Positions 42,242-50,994 of a stretch of DNA of 64,000 nucleotides are shown here, in pieces. The stretch is from Cryobacterium mannosilyticum (GTDB taxonomy: Bacteria; Actinomycetota; Actinomycetes; Actinomycetales; Microbacteriaceae), in NCBI RefSeq assembly GCF_004402705.1, contig NZ_SOFM01000016.1:124001-188000 (forward strand). The letters are read 5' to 3'. The notes beneath the pieces were generated by a model that was not told where the DNA came from, ran no database searches, and worked only from the letters and a program-made list of their open reading frames with translations. Made by a program: the position numbers and the translations under genes. The first letter of the stretch is position 1. Each line of letters starts with the position of its first letter.

Positions 42242-45030
42242 CCGGTCCCGGCAGGACCCACCGCCTCCCGCGGGCGGCAGCCGTGCCGGCCCCCGCGACC
42301 CTTCCGCCGCGCGGGCTGCCCGGCCTCGACCCCGCGTTCTCCCGCCTGGTCGAGGTCGCCGAGAGCGGGGCCGCCACTCCGGCCACCCGCACCTGGCACC
42401 TGCTCGACAACGCCGCGCGGCTCGCCGAGCTCGGGGTCACCCCGGTCGGCACCGTGCTCTGCGTGCACGGCAACCCGACCTGGTCCTATCTCTGGCGCGA
42501 GTTCGTTTCGGCGGCGACGGATGCCGCGGCCGCCGGTCAGGCCGCCTGGCGGGTCATCGCCGTCGACCAGCTCGAGATGGGTTTCTCCGAACGCACCGGC
42601 ACGGTGCGCCCGCTCGCCCGCCGCGTCGCCGACCTCGGCGACCTCACCGAGACCCTCGGCCTGGCCGGCCCGGTGGTCACCTTCGGCCACGACTGGGGCG
42701 GCGTCGTCTCCCTCGGCTGGGCCGTCGACCACCCCGATTCGCTCGGTGCGGTCATGCTGCTCAACACCGCCGTGCACCAGCCGGAGGACTCGCCGATCCC
42801 GGCGCCGCTGCGGCTCGCGCTCTCCGGTCCCGTGCTGGCCGCCGCGACCGTGACGACGCCCGCGTTCCTCGAGACGACGCTCGCGCTGGCGCATCCGCCG
42901 CTCGCCGCCGCCGTCAAGCGCGCCTACCGGGCGCCATACCGCGGCGCCGCCCGGCGCGGCGGGATCGGCGCGTTCGTCGCCGACATCCCGGTGGACTTCG
43001 CCCACGAGAGCGCCGCCGAACTCGACCGGATCGCCGGAGGGGTCTCTGAACTCCGCGTGCCCGCACTGATGCTGTGGGGTCCCCGCGACCCGGTTTTCAG
43101 CGACCGCTACCTCGACGACCTCGTCGCCCGGCTTCCGCACGCCGACGTGCACCGGTACGAGGGCGCCGGACACCTGGTCGCGGAAGACGTGGACTACGCG
43201 GCGGCCGCGCTGACCTGGCTGGGGGAGACCGCGGTGCTCGAACCTCCGGTTGTCGAGCCCGCGGTGGTCGAGCCTGTCCCGACCGAGCCCGCGGTGGTCG
43301 AGCCTGTCCCGACCCCGACTGTCCCGACCCCGACCCCGTCCACCCCGCAGCCGGCCTGGGCCGCCAACCCGCACCATCCGCTCTGGCACTACCTCGACGA
43401 GCTGCGCGAGAGCGACGAGACCGCCCTCGTCGACATGTCGCCGCCCGGCGGCGGTGGCCCGCGCGTGGTCAGCTGGCGGATGCTCTCCCGCCAGGTGCGC
43501 CGGCTCGCCGCCGGCCTCGACCTGATCGGCGTGCGCGCGGGCGACCGGGTGTCCCTGCTCGTGCCGCCCGGCGCAGATCTCACCGCGGTGCTCTACGCCT
43601 GCCTGCGGATCGGCGCGATCGTCGTCGTCGCCGATGCCGGGCTCGGCCTCCGCGGCCTGACCCGGGCCGTGCGCGGCGCGCATCCCGACCACGTGATCGG
43701 GGCCACCCCCGGCCTCATCGCCGCCCGCGCCCTCGGCTGGCCCGGCCAGAAGATCTCCGTCGCCCGCCTGCCCCGCGCGGTGCACCGCGCACTGGACGTG
43801 TCCTTCACCCTCGCCGAACTCCTCTCCCTCGGCGCCGCCGAGGAACTGCCGGCCCCGCCCGCCCCCGGCGACACGGCGGCCGTGCTGTTCACCTCCGGCT
43901 CGACCGGTCCGGCCAAGGGCGTCGTCTACACCCACGCCCAGCTGGCCGCGGTCGCCCACGCGCTGCACGCCCAGTACGGGGTCGGCGTCGGCACCGGCCT
44001 CGTCGCCGGCTTCGCGCCGTTCGCCCTGCTCGGCCCGGCCCTCGGCGCCCGCTCGGTCACCCCCGACATGGACGTCACCTCGCCGAAGACCCTCACCGCG
44101 ACCGCCGTCGCCGCGGCCGTCGCCGCGATCGACGCCACCGTCGTCTTCCTTTCCCCGGCCGCCCTGGCCAACGTCGTCGCCACCGAGGCCGCCCTCACCC
44201 CCGCCGACCACCGGGCCCTCGCCGGCGTGCGCAGCTTCCTCTCCGCGGGCGCCCCGGTCGCCGAGCCGCTGCTCGCCGGCGCCGCCCGGCTGATGCCGCG
44301 GGCGAGCGCGCACACGCCCTACGGGATGACCGAGGGCCTGTTGATGACCGACATCACCCTCGAGGGCATCCGCGACGCCGCCCCGACCTCCCTCGCCGAC
44401 CTGGCCGGCCCGGGCGGGGTCTGCGTCGGCCGCCCGGCGGCGACCACCCGCATCCGGATCAGCGCCCTCGACGCCGACGGGGCCGCCACCGGGGAGCTCT
44501 CGGATGCCGCGGGCGTCACGGGCGAGATCGTCGTCTCCGCGCCGCACACCCTCGACCACTACTCCCGGCTCTGGCTCACCGACCGGGCCGCCCGGCGCGG
44601 CGCGGTCGCCGGGGAACGCTGGCACCGCAGCGGCGACGTCGGCCACTTCGACTCGGCCGGCCGGCTCTGGATCGAGGGCCGCCTGCCCCACGTCATCGCC
44701 ACCGCGACCGGGGTGCTCACCCCGGTCGGCCCCGAACAGCGGATCGAGGGCGTGGCCGAGATCGCCCGCGCCGCCGTCGTCGGCGTCGGCCCGGCCGGAA
44801 CCCAGCAACCGGTCGCCGTCGTCGAGACCCTGCCGCACGCGCACCGGGTCGCGCTGGCCATGCCCGGGCTCGCGGCCCTGGTTCGCGACGCCGCAGGGCT
44901 GCCGCTCGCCGCAGTGCTGGTCGTGCCGCGCCTGCCCACCGACATCCGTCACAACTCCAAGATCGACCGCAGCCGGCTCGCCCGCTGGGCGGAGACCGTG
45001 CTCTCCGGCGGGCGGATGACCCGCCCGTGA
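42238..45030 (+). CDS. oleBC: OleBC fusion: beta-lactone decarboxylase plus beta-lactone synthetase
   Basis: A 930-residue two-domain protein. Residues about 30-340 are OleB, an alpha/beta hydrolase of the haloalkane-dehalogenase type with HGNPTWSYLWR and nucleophile Asp152 in FGHDWGG. It decarboxylates beta-lactones to cis-olefins. Residues about 373-930 are OleC, an AMP-ligase-fold beta-lactone synthetase with the P-loop TSGSTGPAKGV near 552, YGMTEG and RSGDVGHFD. The linker (about 343-372) is Pro/Val/Glu-rich and built partly from a 30-bp tandem repeat. OleB and OleC are separate genes in Gram-negative bacteria and fused in several actinomycetes such as Micrococcus. The GTG overlaps the oleA stop and oleD overlaps the end, so the whole operon is coupled. 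Confidence 0.93.
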   Translation: MTGPGRTHRLPRAAAVPAPATLPPRGLPGLDPAFSRLVEVAESGAATPATRTWHLLDNAARLAELGVTPVGTVLCVHGNPTWSYLWREFVSAATDAAAAGQAAWRVIAVDQLEMGFSERTGTVRPLARRVADLGDLTETLGLAGPVVTFGHDWGGVVSLGWAVDHPDSLGAVMLLNTAVHQPEDSPIPAPLRLALSGPVLAAATVTTPAFLETTLALAHPPLAAAVKRAYRAPYRGAARRGGIGAFVADIPVDFAHESAAELDRIAGGVSELRVPALMLWGPRDPVFSDRYLDDLVARLPHADVHRYEGAGHLVAEDVDYAAAALTWLGETAVLEPPVVEPAVVEPVPTEPAVVEPVPTPTVPTPTPSTPQPAWAANPHHPLWHYLDELRESDETALVDMSPPGGGGPRVVSWRMLSRQVRRLAAGLDLIGVRAGDRVSLLVPPGADLTAVLYACLRIGAIVVVADAGLGLRGLTRAVRGAHPDHVIGATPGLIAARALGWPGQKISVARLPRAVHRALDVSFTLAELLSLGAAEELPAPPAPGDTAAVLFTSGSTGPAKGVVYTHAQLAAVAHALHAQYGVGVGTGLVAGFAPFALLGPALGARSVTPDMDVTSPKTLTATAVAAAVAAIDATVVFLSPAALANVVATEAALTPADHRALAGVRSFLSAGAPVAEPLLAGAARLMPRASAHTPYGMTEGLLMTDITLEGIRDAAPTSLADLAGPGGVCVGRPAATTRIRISALDADGAATGELSDAAGVTGEIVVSAPHTLDHYSRLWLTDRAARRGAVAGERWHRSGDVGHFDSAGRLWIEGRLPHVIATATGVLTPVGPEQRIEGVAEIARAAVVGVGPAGTQQPVAVVETLPHAHRVALAMPGLAALVRDAAGLPLAAVLVVPRLPTDIRHNSKIDRSRLARWAETVLSGGRMTRP
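43255..43314 (+). repeat. two tandem 30-bp repeats in the OleBC linker
   Basis: Two identical 30-bp units (43255-43284 and 43285-43314) encode EPAVVEPVPT twice; a degenerate Pro/Thr stretch follows. Confidence 0.9.
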
Positions 45031-46004
45031 GGGTGCTCGTCACCGGGGCCAGCGGGTTCCTCGGCCGCTTTGTCGCCGCCCGGATCGCGGCCGCGGGGCA
45101 CGAGGTGCGCACCCTCCAGCGCCGGCCCTCCGGGCTCGCCGGGGTGTCGCCCGGCGTGACCGACCTGCGCGGCTCGATCGGCGACCCGGCCGCAGTCGCC
45201 CGGGCCGTCGCCGGCATGGACGCGGTGGTGCACCTGGCCGCCAAGGTCTCCCTCGCCGGCGACCCGGCCGAGTTCGAAGCCGTGAACGTGGGGGGCACCC
45301 GCACCCTGCTGGCCGCGGCGGCGGATGCCGGGGTCTCCCGTTTCGTCTACGTCTCGTCGCCCTCGGTGGCGCACGCCGGGGCATCCATCGTCGGGCAGGA
45401 CGCGCTCCCGGCCGACCCCGTCCGGGCCCGCGGCGACTATGCCCGCACGAAGGCGCGCGCCGAGCTGGTCGCGCTGGCCGCCGACTCGCCGGCGCTGCGC
45501 GTGGTCGCGGTGCGGCCGCACCTGGTCTGGGGTCCGGGCGACACCCAGCTCGTGGCCCGCGTCGTCGACCGGGCCCGCGCGGGCCGGCTGCCGCTGCTCG
45601 GCCACGGCGCCGCCCTGATCGACACGACCTACATCGACAACGCCGCCTCGGCGATCGCCGCCGCGCTCGAGCGCGCCGACGCCGTGCACGGGCGCGCCTA
45701 TGTGATCACCAACGGCGAGCCGCGGCCGGTGGCCGAGCTGCTCGCCGGGATGTGCGCGGCCGCGGGGGTTCCTGCCCCGGAGTGGCGGGTGCCCGCGGCG
45801 CTCGCCCGCGGCGCCGGGTCGCTGATCGAGGCGGCCTGGCGGGTGCGGCCGGGAGCCGACGAACCGCCGATGACCCGGTTCCTGGCCGAACAGCTCTCGA
45901 CCGCGCACTGGTTCGACCAGCGCCGCACCCGCGCCGACCTCGATTGGATGCCCGAGGTGACCCTGGACGAGGGCTTCCGGCGGCTCGCGGCGTCGTACCG
46001 GTAA
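45027..46004 (+). CDS. oleD: OleD, NADPH-dependent 2-alkyl-3-ketoalkanoate reductase
   Basis: A 325-residue extended short-chain dehydrogenase. The nucleotide motif is VTGASGFLGRFVA, the catalytic serine is in VYVSSPSVAH and the YxxxK is in DYARTKARAE. The sequence resembles 3-beta-hydroxysteroid dehydrogenase-like OleD proteins, which reduce the OleA product to the beta-hydroxy acid used by OleC. The GTG overlaps the oleBC stop by three bases. A duplicated hairpin follows the gene. Confidence 0.92.
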   Translation: MRVLVTGASGFLGRFVAARIAAAGHEVRTLQRRPSGLAGVSPGVTDLRGSIGDPAAVARAVAGMDAVVHLAAKVSLAGDPAEFEAVNVGGTRTLLAAAADAGVSRFVYVSSPSVAHAGASIVGQDALPADPVRARGDYARTKARAELVALAADSPALRVVAVRPHLVWGPGDTQLVARVVDRARAGRLPLLGHGAALIDTTYIDNAASAIAAALERADAVHGRAYVITNGEPRPVAELLAGMCAAAGVPAPEWRVPAALARGAGSLIEAAWRVRPGADEPPMTRFLAEQLSTAHWFDQRRTRADLDWMPEVTLDEGFRRLAASYR

Positions 46005-46028
46005 CGGTCCGTTTCGTCGTGGACGACT

Positions 46029-46092
46029 CCGGCGTGAGCGCCCGCCGTTATGGGCGGATGCCGGCGTGAGCGCCCGCCGTCACGGGCGGATG
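46029..46092. repeat. tandem 32-bp duplication forming two hairpins (terminator)
   Basis: Two copies of a 32-bp unit (46029-46060 and 46061-46092) differ at two positions. Each holds CGCCC...GGGCG arms. They lie between convergent oleD and the GntR gene, and the second copy contains the GntR stop codon. They probably act as a bidirectional terminator. Confidence 0.75.
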
Positions 46093-46448
46093 CCGAGGGC
46101 CGCCCTCACGATCGCGAGCGCCTCGGTCTCGCCCACGCCGAGTGCCCGTACCCGCTCGGCGTAGGCGATCGCGGCCAGCTGCGCCTGCTTGTGGGTGGCA
46201 TCCCCGGTCACGGCGATGAAGGAGCCGAGCCGGCCCCGGGTCTCGATCACCTCGTCGCGCTCGAGTTCGCGGTAGGCCCTGGCGACCGTGTTCGCGGCCA
46301 GGCCGAGGTCGTCGGCGAGGCGGCGCACGGTCGGCAGCTTGTCGCCCGGGGCGAGGGCGCCGCTCCGCACGCCCTCGATCACCTGGCTGCGCAGTTGCTC
46401 GAACGGCGGTGTCGGCGAGTGCGGGTCAAGCGTCAGGATCATGGGCAC
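46080..46448 (-). CDS. GntR-family (YtrA-like) transcriptional regulator
   Basis: A 122-residue regulator, just a winged helix (PPFEQLRSQVIEGVRSGALAPGDKLPTVRRLADDLGLAANTVARAYREL) and a short C-terminal dimer helix, the YtrA layout. YtrA-type proteins commonly control ABC transporters in the same operon, but none is adjacent here. I take GTG 46448 because GGAG is five bases upstream; ATG 46442 is two codons later. Confidence 0.88.
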   Translation of the reverse strand: MPMILTLDPHSPTPPFEQLRSQVIEGVRSGALAPGDKLPTVRRLADDLGLAANTVARAYRELERDEVIETRGRLGSFIAVTGDATHKQAQLAAIAYAERVRALGVGETEALAIVRAALGIRP

Positions 46449-46538
46449 GAAAGCTCCTTTGTGCGGACTATGTATCAATCTACCGAGGCCGGTCCGGTGA
46501 GCGACGCTGCGGTGCCGACAGCGGGGCATACTCGACTC

Positions 46539-46976
46539 ATGAAGTTCACGACCGTGCTCGAACTGGGCGGCAAGACCGCCACCGGGATCCGCGTGCCGGA
46601 CGAGGTCGTCGCGTCCCTGGGCGCCGGCAGGCGGCATCCGGTCGTCGTCACCATCGGTGCGCACAGCTATCGCAGTTCGGTCGCGCCCTATCGCGGCGCG
46701 TACATGGTCGCGATGAGCGCGGAGAACCGGGCGCTCGCCGGGGTGGCAGCGGGTGACGAGATCGAGGTCGACCTGGCTCTCGACACCGAAGCCCGCGAGG
46801 TGGCGGTGCCCGCGGACCTGGCCGCGGCGCTCGACGCGCAGCCGGGCGCCCGCGCGGCCTTCGAGGCGCTGTCCTACAGCAACCAGCGACGGCAGGTGCT
46901 GGCCGTGGAGGGCGCGAAGGCCGCCGAGACCCGGCAGCGTCGCATCCTCGCCGCGCTGGCCGAGCTCAGCCCGTAG
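46539..46976 (+). CDS. YdeI/OmpD-associated-like protein with DUF1905 domain
   Basis: A 145-residue protein. The N-terminal beta-barrel-like DUF1905 region (FTTVLELGGKTATGIRVPDEVVASLGAG, HPVVVTIGAHSYRSSVAPYRGAYMVAMS) is followed by a YdeI-like helical tail (LDAQPGARAAFEALSYSNQRRQVLAVEGAKAAETRQRRI). Related proteins have been linked to bacteriocin or peptide protection, without a firm mechanism. CATACT six bases before the ATG suggests a leaderless mRNA. Confidence 0.85.
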   Translation: MKFTTVLELGGKTATGIRVPDEVVASLGAGRRHPVVVTIGAHSYRSSVAPYRGAYMVAMSAENRALAGVAAGDEIEVDLALDTEAREVAVPADLAAALDAQPGARAAFEALSYSNQRRQVLAVEGAKAAETRQRRILAALAELSP

Positions 46977-46981
46977 GTCGC

Positions 46982-46987
46982 TAGGCT
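46982..46987 (+). promoter_or_regulatory. leaderless-type -10 box of the fetB-like gene
   Basis: TAGGCT six bases before GTG 46994. The GGAGG that touches the GTG is then not a usable ribosome binding site, which fits a leaderless start. Confidence 0.55.
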
Positions 46988-46993
46988 CGGAGG

Positions 46994-47764
46994 GTGACCT
47001 GGCCCCGCGACCTGCCCGCCCAAGTGGCGGGGCTCCTGCCGAGCCTGGTGGGCATCCTGTTGCTCATCGCGATCGTCTCCCTGGTGCTTGCGGCCTACCG
47101 GGTGCCGCATCCGTTCGCCCCGGCGCTCGCGGTGCTCCGCGGCGCCCTGCAGCTCGCGGCGATCAGCCTGATCCTCAGCGGGATCATCTCCGACCCGTTC
47201 TGGGTCGGCGTCGGGCTCACCGTCATGTTCGTCGCGGCGGTGAGCACCGTCAACCGCCGGATCGGCGCCACCCGGCAGCATTTCGGCTGGGTTGCCGTGT
47301 CGATGGGAATCGGGATCCTGGCCACCCTCGGGGTGGTCTTCACCGTGGGCGCGATCGAATTCTCCCCGCGATATGTGCTCTCCTTCGGCGGGATCATCAT
47401 CGGCAATGCGATGTCGATCGCCACTCTCACCGGCCGCCGGTTCGGGGAGGCCGTCACCGAGCACTGGGACGAGGTCGAGGGCTGGCTCGCGCTCGGGGCG
47501 ACTCCCCGCCAGTCGACGAGGGAGCTCGCCCGCCGGGCCGTGTACTTCGCGATGATCCCGTCGACCGACCAGACGAAGACCACGGGCCTGGTCACGCTGC
47601 CCGGGGCGTTCGTCGGCGCGATCTTCGGCGGGGCGAGCCCCCTCGAGGCCGGCCGGTTCCAGATCGTGGTGCTCGCCGGCATCCTCTGCGCCGGGTCGAT
47701 CGCCGCAGTCACCCTGATCCGGTTCCTGGCCCCGGTCACCCGTCGCCCGGTCCCGATCTCCTAG
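46994..47764 (+). CDS. FetB/UPF0014-type ABC permease
   Basis: A 256-residue membrane protein with about seven helices. ALAVLRGALQLAAISLIL, the FGGIIIGNAMSIATLTGRRF motif and LALGATPRQSTRELARRAVYFAMIPSTDQTKTTGLVTLPGAF are the conserved core of the FetB (YbbM) family, associated with iron export and oxidative stress resistance. The usual ATPase partner FetA is not adjacent, so it must be encoded elsewhere or be unnecessary. Confidence 0.87.
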   Translation: MTWPRDLPAQVAGLLPSLVGILLLIAIVSLVLAAYRVPHPFAPALAVLRGALQLAAISLILSGIISDPFWVGVGLTVMFVAAVSTVNRRIGATRQHFGWVAVSMGIGILATLGVVFTVGAIEFSPRYVLSFGGIIIGNAMSIATLTGRRFGEAVTEHWDEVEGWLALGATPRQSTRELARRAVYFAMIPSTDQTKTTGLVTLPGAFVGAIFGGASPLEAGRFQIVVLAGILCAGSIAAVTLIRFLAPVTRRPVPIS

Positions 47765-47786
47765 CCGCCCGCCCCACGCCGCGGGG

Positions 47787-48224
47787 CTACTCGGCGGCGC
47801 GGTGGATCAGCCGGGAGAGCACGATCGCGCTGCGGGTGTGGTCCACGTTCGGAGCCAGCCGCACCTTCTCGAGGGCGGCCTCCAGCCCCGAAATGTCGCG
47901 GGCCCGGATGTGCACGATCGCGTCGGCGCTGCCGGTCACCGTGCCGGCGTCCACCACCTCCGGCACGCCGGAGAGGATGCGCAGCAACTCGTCGGGCGCG
48001 ACGGTGCCCCGGCAGAACAGCTCGACGTAGGCCTCCGTGCTCATGCCGTCGATGGCCGGGTCGACCTGGATCGTGAAACCACGGATGATGCCGTCCGCGA
48101 CGAGCTTGTCGACCCGCCGTTTCACGGCCGACGCCGACAGGCCGACGACCGAGCCGATATCGCCGTAGCCGGCGCGGGCATTCTGGCGAAGAAGGTCGAG
48201 AATGCCACGGTCGAGGTTGTCCAT
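47787..48224 (-). CDS. Lrp/AsnC-family regulator divergent from ddaH
   Basis: A 145-residue regulator. The helix-turn-helix is LDLLRQNARAGYGDIGSVVGLSASAVKRRVDKL, and the RAM ligand domain follows with GTVTGSADAIVHI. It is divergent from ddaH-rocD, so control of arginine/ornithine breakdown is the natural guess. TAGACT six bases before the ATG gives a leaderless mRNA. Confidence 0.92.
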   Translation of the reverse strand: MDNLDRGILDLLRQNARAGYGDIGSVVGLSASAVKRRVDKLVADGIIRGFTIQVDPAIDGMSTEAYVELFCRGTVAPDELLRILSGVPEVVDAGTVTGSADAIVHIRARDISGLEAALEKVRLAPNVDHTRSAIVLSRLIHRAAE

Positions 48225-48230
48225 TCCGCG

Positions 48231-48236
48231 AGTCTA
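48231..48236 (-). promoter_or_regulatory. leaderless-type -10 box of the Lrp gene
   Basis: TAGACT on the minus strand, six bases before the ATG at 48224. Confidence 0.6.
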
Positions 48237-48271
48237 GGTGAAATCGTTGCGCTTGCGGGGGGAGCGGCGCA

Positions 48272-48306
48272 GCAAATTTGCGCTCAACGGCGGGAATCAC
48301 TAGATA
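48272..48306 (+). promoter_or_regulatory. ddaH promoter with overlapping palindrome
   Basis: TTGCGC (48278-48283), 17 bases and TAGATA (48301-48306) form a good promoter. The palindrome GCAAATTTGC (48272-48281) covers the -35 box and fits an Lrp/AsnC site. The transcript would carry a leader of about 305 nt. The remainder of the 393-bp gap (48307-48617) holds no further feature that I recognise. Confidence 0.5.
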
Positions 48307-48617
48307 CCTGCGCGATGTCGCGTGCCCGCCGGGGGTCCGGCACAGGCATCCGTGTCGGTGGGCCCCGCCGGCCCCATCACCGGCCCCTTCCGGGTGCGGA
48401 CGGATCCGCTCGGTTCGGTGCGCGGCGATCGCGCAGCACGCAGGAATCGAGCGTGAATTCGCAGGAAATACCGATTCATGCTGTGTGAGACTGGGACCGG
48501 CGTCCCTGCATGGTGTTCGGTTTCAGCCGGGCAGGGCTCTCGTGAGTGACCTGGTCCGCCATCCACCCCCGCGTTCCGTTTCGCCCAGAGCGGCGGAATG
48601 CAGACGAAGGAGCCCCA

Positions 48618-49463
48618 ATGTCGACCAATCTCGATGCGCTCGTCTCCCCGGAGGCACCCGTGCGCACCGCGCTCAAGCGCACGATCCTGATGTGCAAGCC
48701 CAGCCATTTCACCGTGGTCTACCGGATCAACCCCTGGATGGACCCGGCCGTGCCGACCGACACGGCGCTGGCCGTTGCGCAGTGGCAGACCCTCTACGAC
48801 ACCTACGTCGGTCTCGGCTTCGACGTGCACCTGATCGACCCGATCGACGGCCTGCCCGACATGGTCTACGCGGCCAACGGCGGCTTCGTCATCGACAACA
48901 TCGCCTACGGCGCAGCCTTCACCTACCCGCAGCGCCAGCCCGAGGGCCCGGCCTACATGGACTGGTTCCGCGAGAACGGCTTCGACGTGCGGGTGCCCCA
49001 GGAGATCAACGAGGGTGAGGGCGACTTCCTCCTGGTCGGCGACGTCATCCTGGCCGGCACCGGCTTCCGCAGCGCCTCGAACAGCCACGAAGAGGTGTCG
49101 GCGATCTACGGCCGCCCGGTGATCACGCTCAACCTGGTCAACCCGAACTTCTACCACCTCGACACGGCCATCGCCGTGCTCGACGACACGAACATCGCCT
49201 ACCTGCCCAGCGCGTTCGACGAGCCGAGCCTCGCCAGCCTGCGCGAGCGCTACCCGGATGCCGTGATCGCCACCGAGGAGGACGCCGCCATCCTCGGCCT
49301 CAACTCCTACTCCGACGGCTACAACGTGGTCATCGCGGCCCGGGCGAAGGACTTCGAACGCCAGCTGCGCGAGCGCGGCTACAACCCGATCGGCGTCGAC
49401 CTGTCCGAGCTGCTCCTCGGCGGCGGCGGCGTGAAGTGCTGCACCCTGGAGCTGCGCCGATGA
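48618..49463 (+). CDS. ddaH: dimethylargininase / arginine deiminase-fold hydrolase
   Basis: A 281-residue guanidine-group hydrolase of the DDAH type. KRTILMCKPSHFTVVYRINPWM is the N-terminal signature of this clade, and NEGEGDFLLVGDVILAG carries the substrate-binding acids. The catalytic cysteine is Cys274 in GGGGVKCCTLEL at the end. AAGGAG lies six bases before ATG 48618. The enzyme would release citrulline or ornithine-type products. rocD overlaps its stop, so the pair forms an arginine/ornithine catabolic operon. Confidence 0.9.
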   Translation: MSTNLDALVSPEAPVRTALKRTILMCKPSHFTVVYRINPWMDPAVPTDTALAVAQWQTLYDTYVGLGFDVHLIDPIDGLPDMVYAANGGFVIDNIAYGAAFTYPQRQPEGPAYMDWFRENGFDVRVPQEINEGEGDFLLVGDVILAGTGFRSASNSHEEVSAIYGRPVITLNLVNPNFYHLDTAIAVLDDTNIAYLPSAFDEPSLASLRERYPDAVIATEEDAAILGLNSYSDGYNVVIAARAKDFERQLRERGYNPIGVDLSELLLGGGGVKCCTLELRR

Positions 49464-50713
49464 CCGACCTGCAGGCCGGCCGCACGCTTGCCCCGGCCGA
49501 CTACATCTCCCTCGAGAACGACCACGCGGCGCACAACTACCATCCGCTGCCCGTCGTCGTCGCGTCCGGCGACGGCGCCTGGGTGACGGATGTCGACGGC
49601 AAGCGCTACCTGGATTGCCTGGCGGCGTACTCCGCGGTCAACTTCGGGCACTCCAACCCGGTGCTCCTCGAGGCCGCGCGCGCCCAGCTCGGCCGGATCA
49701 CCCTCACCAGCCGCGCCTTCCACAACGACCAGCTCGGCCCGTTCGTCGCCGCGCTCGCGAAGCTCGCCGGCAAGGACATGGTCCTGCCGATGAACACCGG
49801 TGCCGAAGCGGTCGAGTCGGCGATCAAGGTCGCCAGGGCCTGGGGCTACCGGGTGAAGGGCGTCGCGGCCGGACTGGCCAACATCGTCGTGGCCGGCGAG
49901 AACTTCCACGGCCGCACCACCACGATCATCAGCTTCTCCGACGACGAGTCTGCCCGCAAGGACTTCGGGCCGTTCACGCCCGGGTTCCGCACGGTTCCCT
50001 ACGGCGATGCCGCGGCGCTCGAGGCCGCGATCGACGAGAACACCGTCGCCGTGCTGCTCGAGCCGATCCAGGGCGAGGCCGGCATCGTCGTGCCGCCGGC
50101 GGACTACCTGCCCGCCGTGCGCGAGATCACGACCCGTCACAACGTGCTCTTCATCGCGGATGAGATCCAGTCCGGCCTCGGCCGCACGGGTGCCACCTTC
50201 GCCTGCGACCTGGTCGGGGTCGTGCCCGACCTCTACCTGCTCGGCAAGGCCCTCGGCGGCGGCATCGTGCCGGTGTCCGCCGTGGTCGGCAACACGGACG
50301 TCCTCGGCGTGCTCCGCCCGGGCGAGCACGGCTCCACCTTCGGCGGCAACCCGCTCGCCGCGGCGGTCGGGCTCGCCGTGGTCGAGCTGCTCGCCACCGG
50401 CGAATACCAGGAGCGCGCGCGCGTCCTCGGCGCCCGGCTGCACGCCGGACTGCTGGGCCTGATCGGCCACGGGGTCGTCGCCGTGCGCGGCGCCGGACTC
50501 TGGGCCGGGATCGACATCGACCCGGCCCTGGCCTCGGGCCGTGCCGTCTGCGAGGCGCTGCTGGAGCGGGGTCTGCTCGCCAAGGACACCCACGGCTCGA
50601 CCGTGCGGCTGGCCCCGCCGATCGTGGTCTCGGAAGAGGACATCGACTGGGCCGTCGCCCAGCTCGCCGCCGTGCTGACGGAGTTCGGGGCCGTGGAGCC
50701 CCGCCCGGAATAG
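49460..50713 (+). CDS. rocD: ornithine--oxo-acid transaminase
   Basis: A 417-residue class III aminotransferase. NYHPLPVVVASGDGAWVTDVDGKRYLD at the start, the MNTGAEAVESAIKVAR motif and FIADEIQSGLGRTG are typical of ornithine aminotransferase. The PLP lysine is Lys263 in LLGKALGGGIVPVSAV. The ATG overlaps the ddaH stop. It converts ornithine to glutamate semialdehyde, which PutA (12 kb upstream) can oxidise. Confidence 0.94.
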   Translation: MTDLQAGRTLAPADYISLENDHAAHNYHPLPVVVASGDGAWVTDVDGKRYLDCLAAYSAVNFGHSNPVLLEAARAQLGRITLTSRAFHNDQLGPFVAALAKLAGKDMVLPMNTGAEAVESAIKVARAWGYRVKGVAAGLANIVVAGENFHGRTTTIISFSDDESARKDFGPFTPGFRTVPYGDAAALEAAIDENTVAVLLEPIQGEAGIVVPPADYLPAVREITTRHNVLFIADEIQSGLGRTGATFACDLVGVVPDLYLLGKALGGGIVPVSAVVGNTDVLGVLRPGEHGSTFGGNPLAAAVGLAVVELLATGEYQERARVLGARLHAGLLGLIGHGVVAVRGAGLWAGIDIDPALASGRAVCEALLERGLLAKDTHGSTVRLAPPIVVSEEDIDWAVAQLAAVLTEFGAVEPRPE

Positions 50714-50736
50714 GGGTTCCGGACTGTTCCGCTCCG

Positions 50737-50756
50737 TGGTATCACAGTGGTACCAT
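50737..50756 (+). promoter_or_regulatory. toxin-antitoxin operator and leaderless -10 box
   Basis: TGGTATCA (50737-50744) and the perfect palindrome TGGTACCA (50748-50755) start 11 bases apart, one helical turn, as expected for a ribbon-helix-helix operator. TACCAT (50751-50756) is the -10 box, six bases before the antitoxin ATG. Confidence 0.6.
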
Positions 50757-50762
50757 CTTGGC

Positions 50763-50969
50763 ATGGCCATGACCGTCAGACTCCCCCCGCCGATCGACTC
50801 CGCACTGGAGGAACTGGCTCGCCAGCGCCACACCTCGAAGCACGCCTTGCTCATTGAGGCGGCAGATCGTTTCACGCGCCAGGAGTCCAGGACGGAGCGT
50901 GTGCTCGTGAGCGTGGACGAGATAACCACGGAGTACTCAGAACTGCTGACCCGACTCGAAGACGCGTAG
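50763..50969 (+). CDS. ribbon-helix-helix (CopG-like) antitoxin
   Basis: A 68-residue protein. AMTVRLPPPIDSALEELARQRHTSKHALLIEAADRF is a ribbon-helix-helix DNA-binding domain. The acidic C-terminal helix (VSVDEITTEYSELLTRLEDA) should bind and neutralise the toxin. It precedes the Doc-like gene by 25 bp. The ATG lies six bases after TACCAT, and the operator overlaps that box, so autorepression is likely. Confidence 0.85.
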   Translation: MAMTVRLPPPIDSALEELARQRHTSKHALLIEAADRFTRQESRTERVLVSVDEITTEYSELLTRLEDA

Positions 50970-50994
50970 TCGCCTCGGGTCGGCGCACGCTTTC

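Noticed and set aside
42097..44952. A 2.9-kb minus-strand open frame opposite oleBC
   Set aside because: Antisense shadow of a well-supported gene; Gly/Arg/Asp-rich with no domain.
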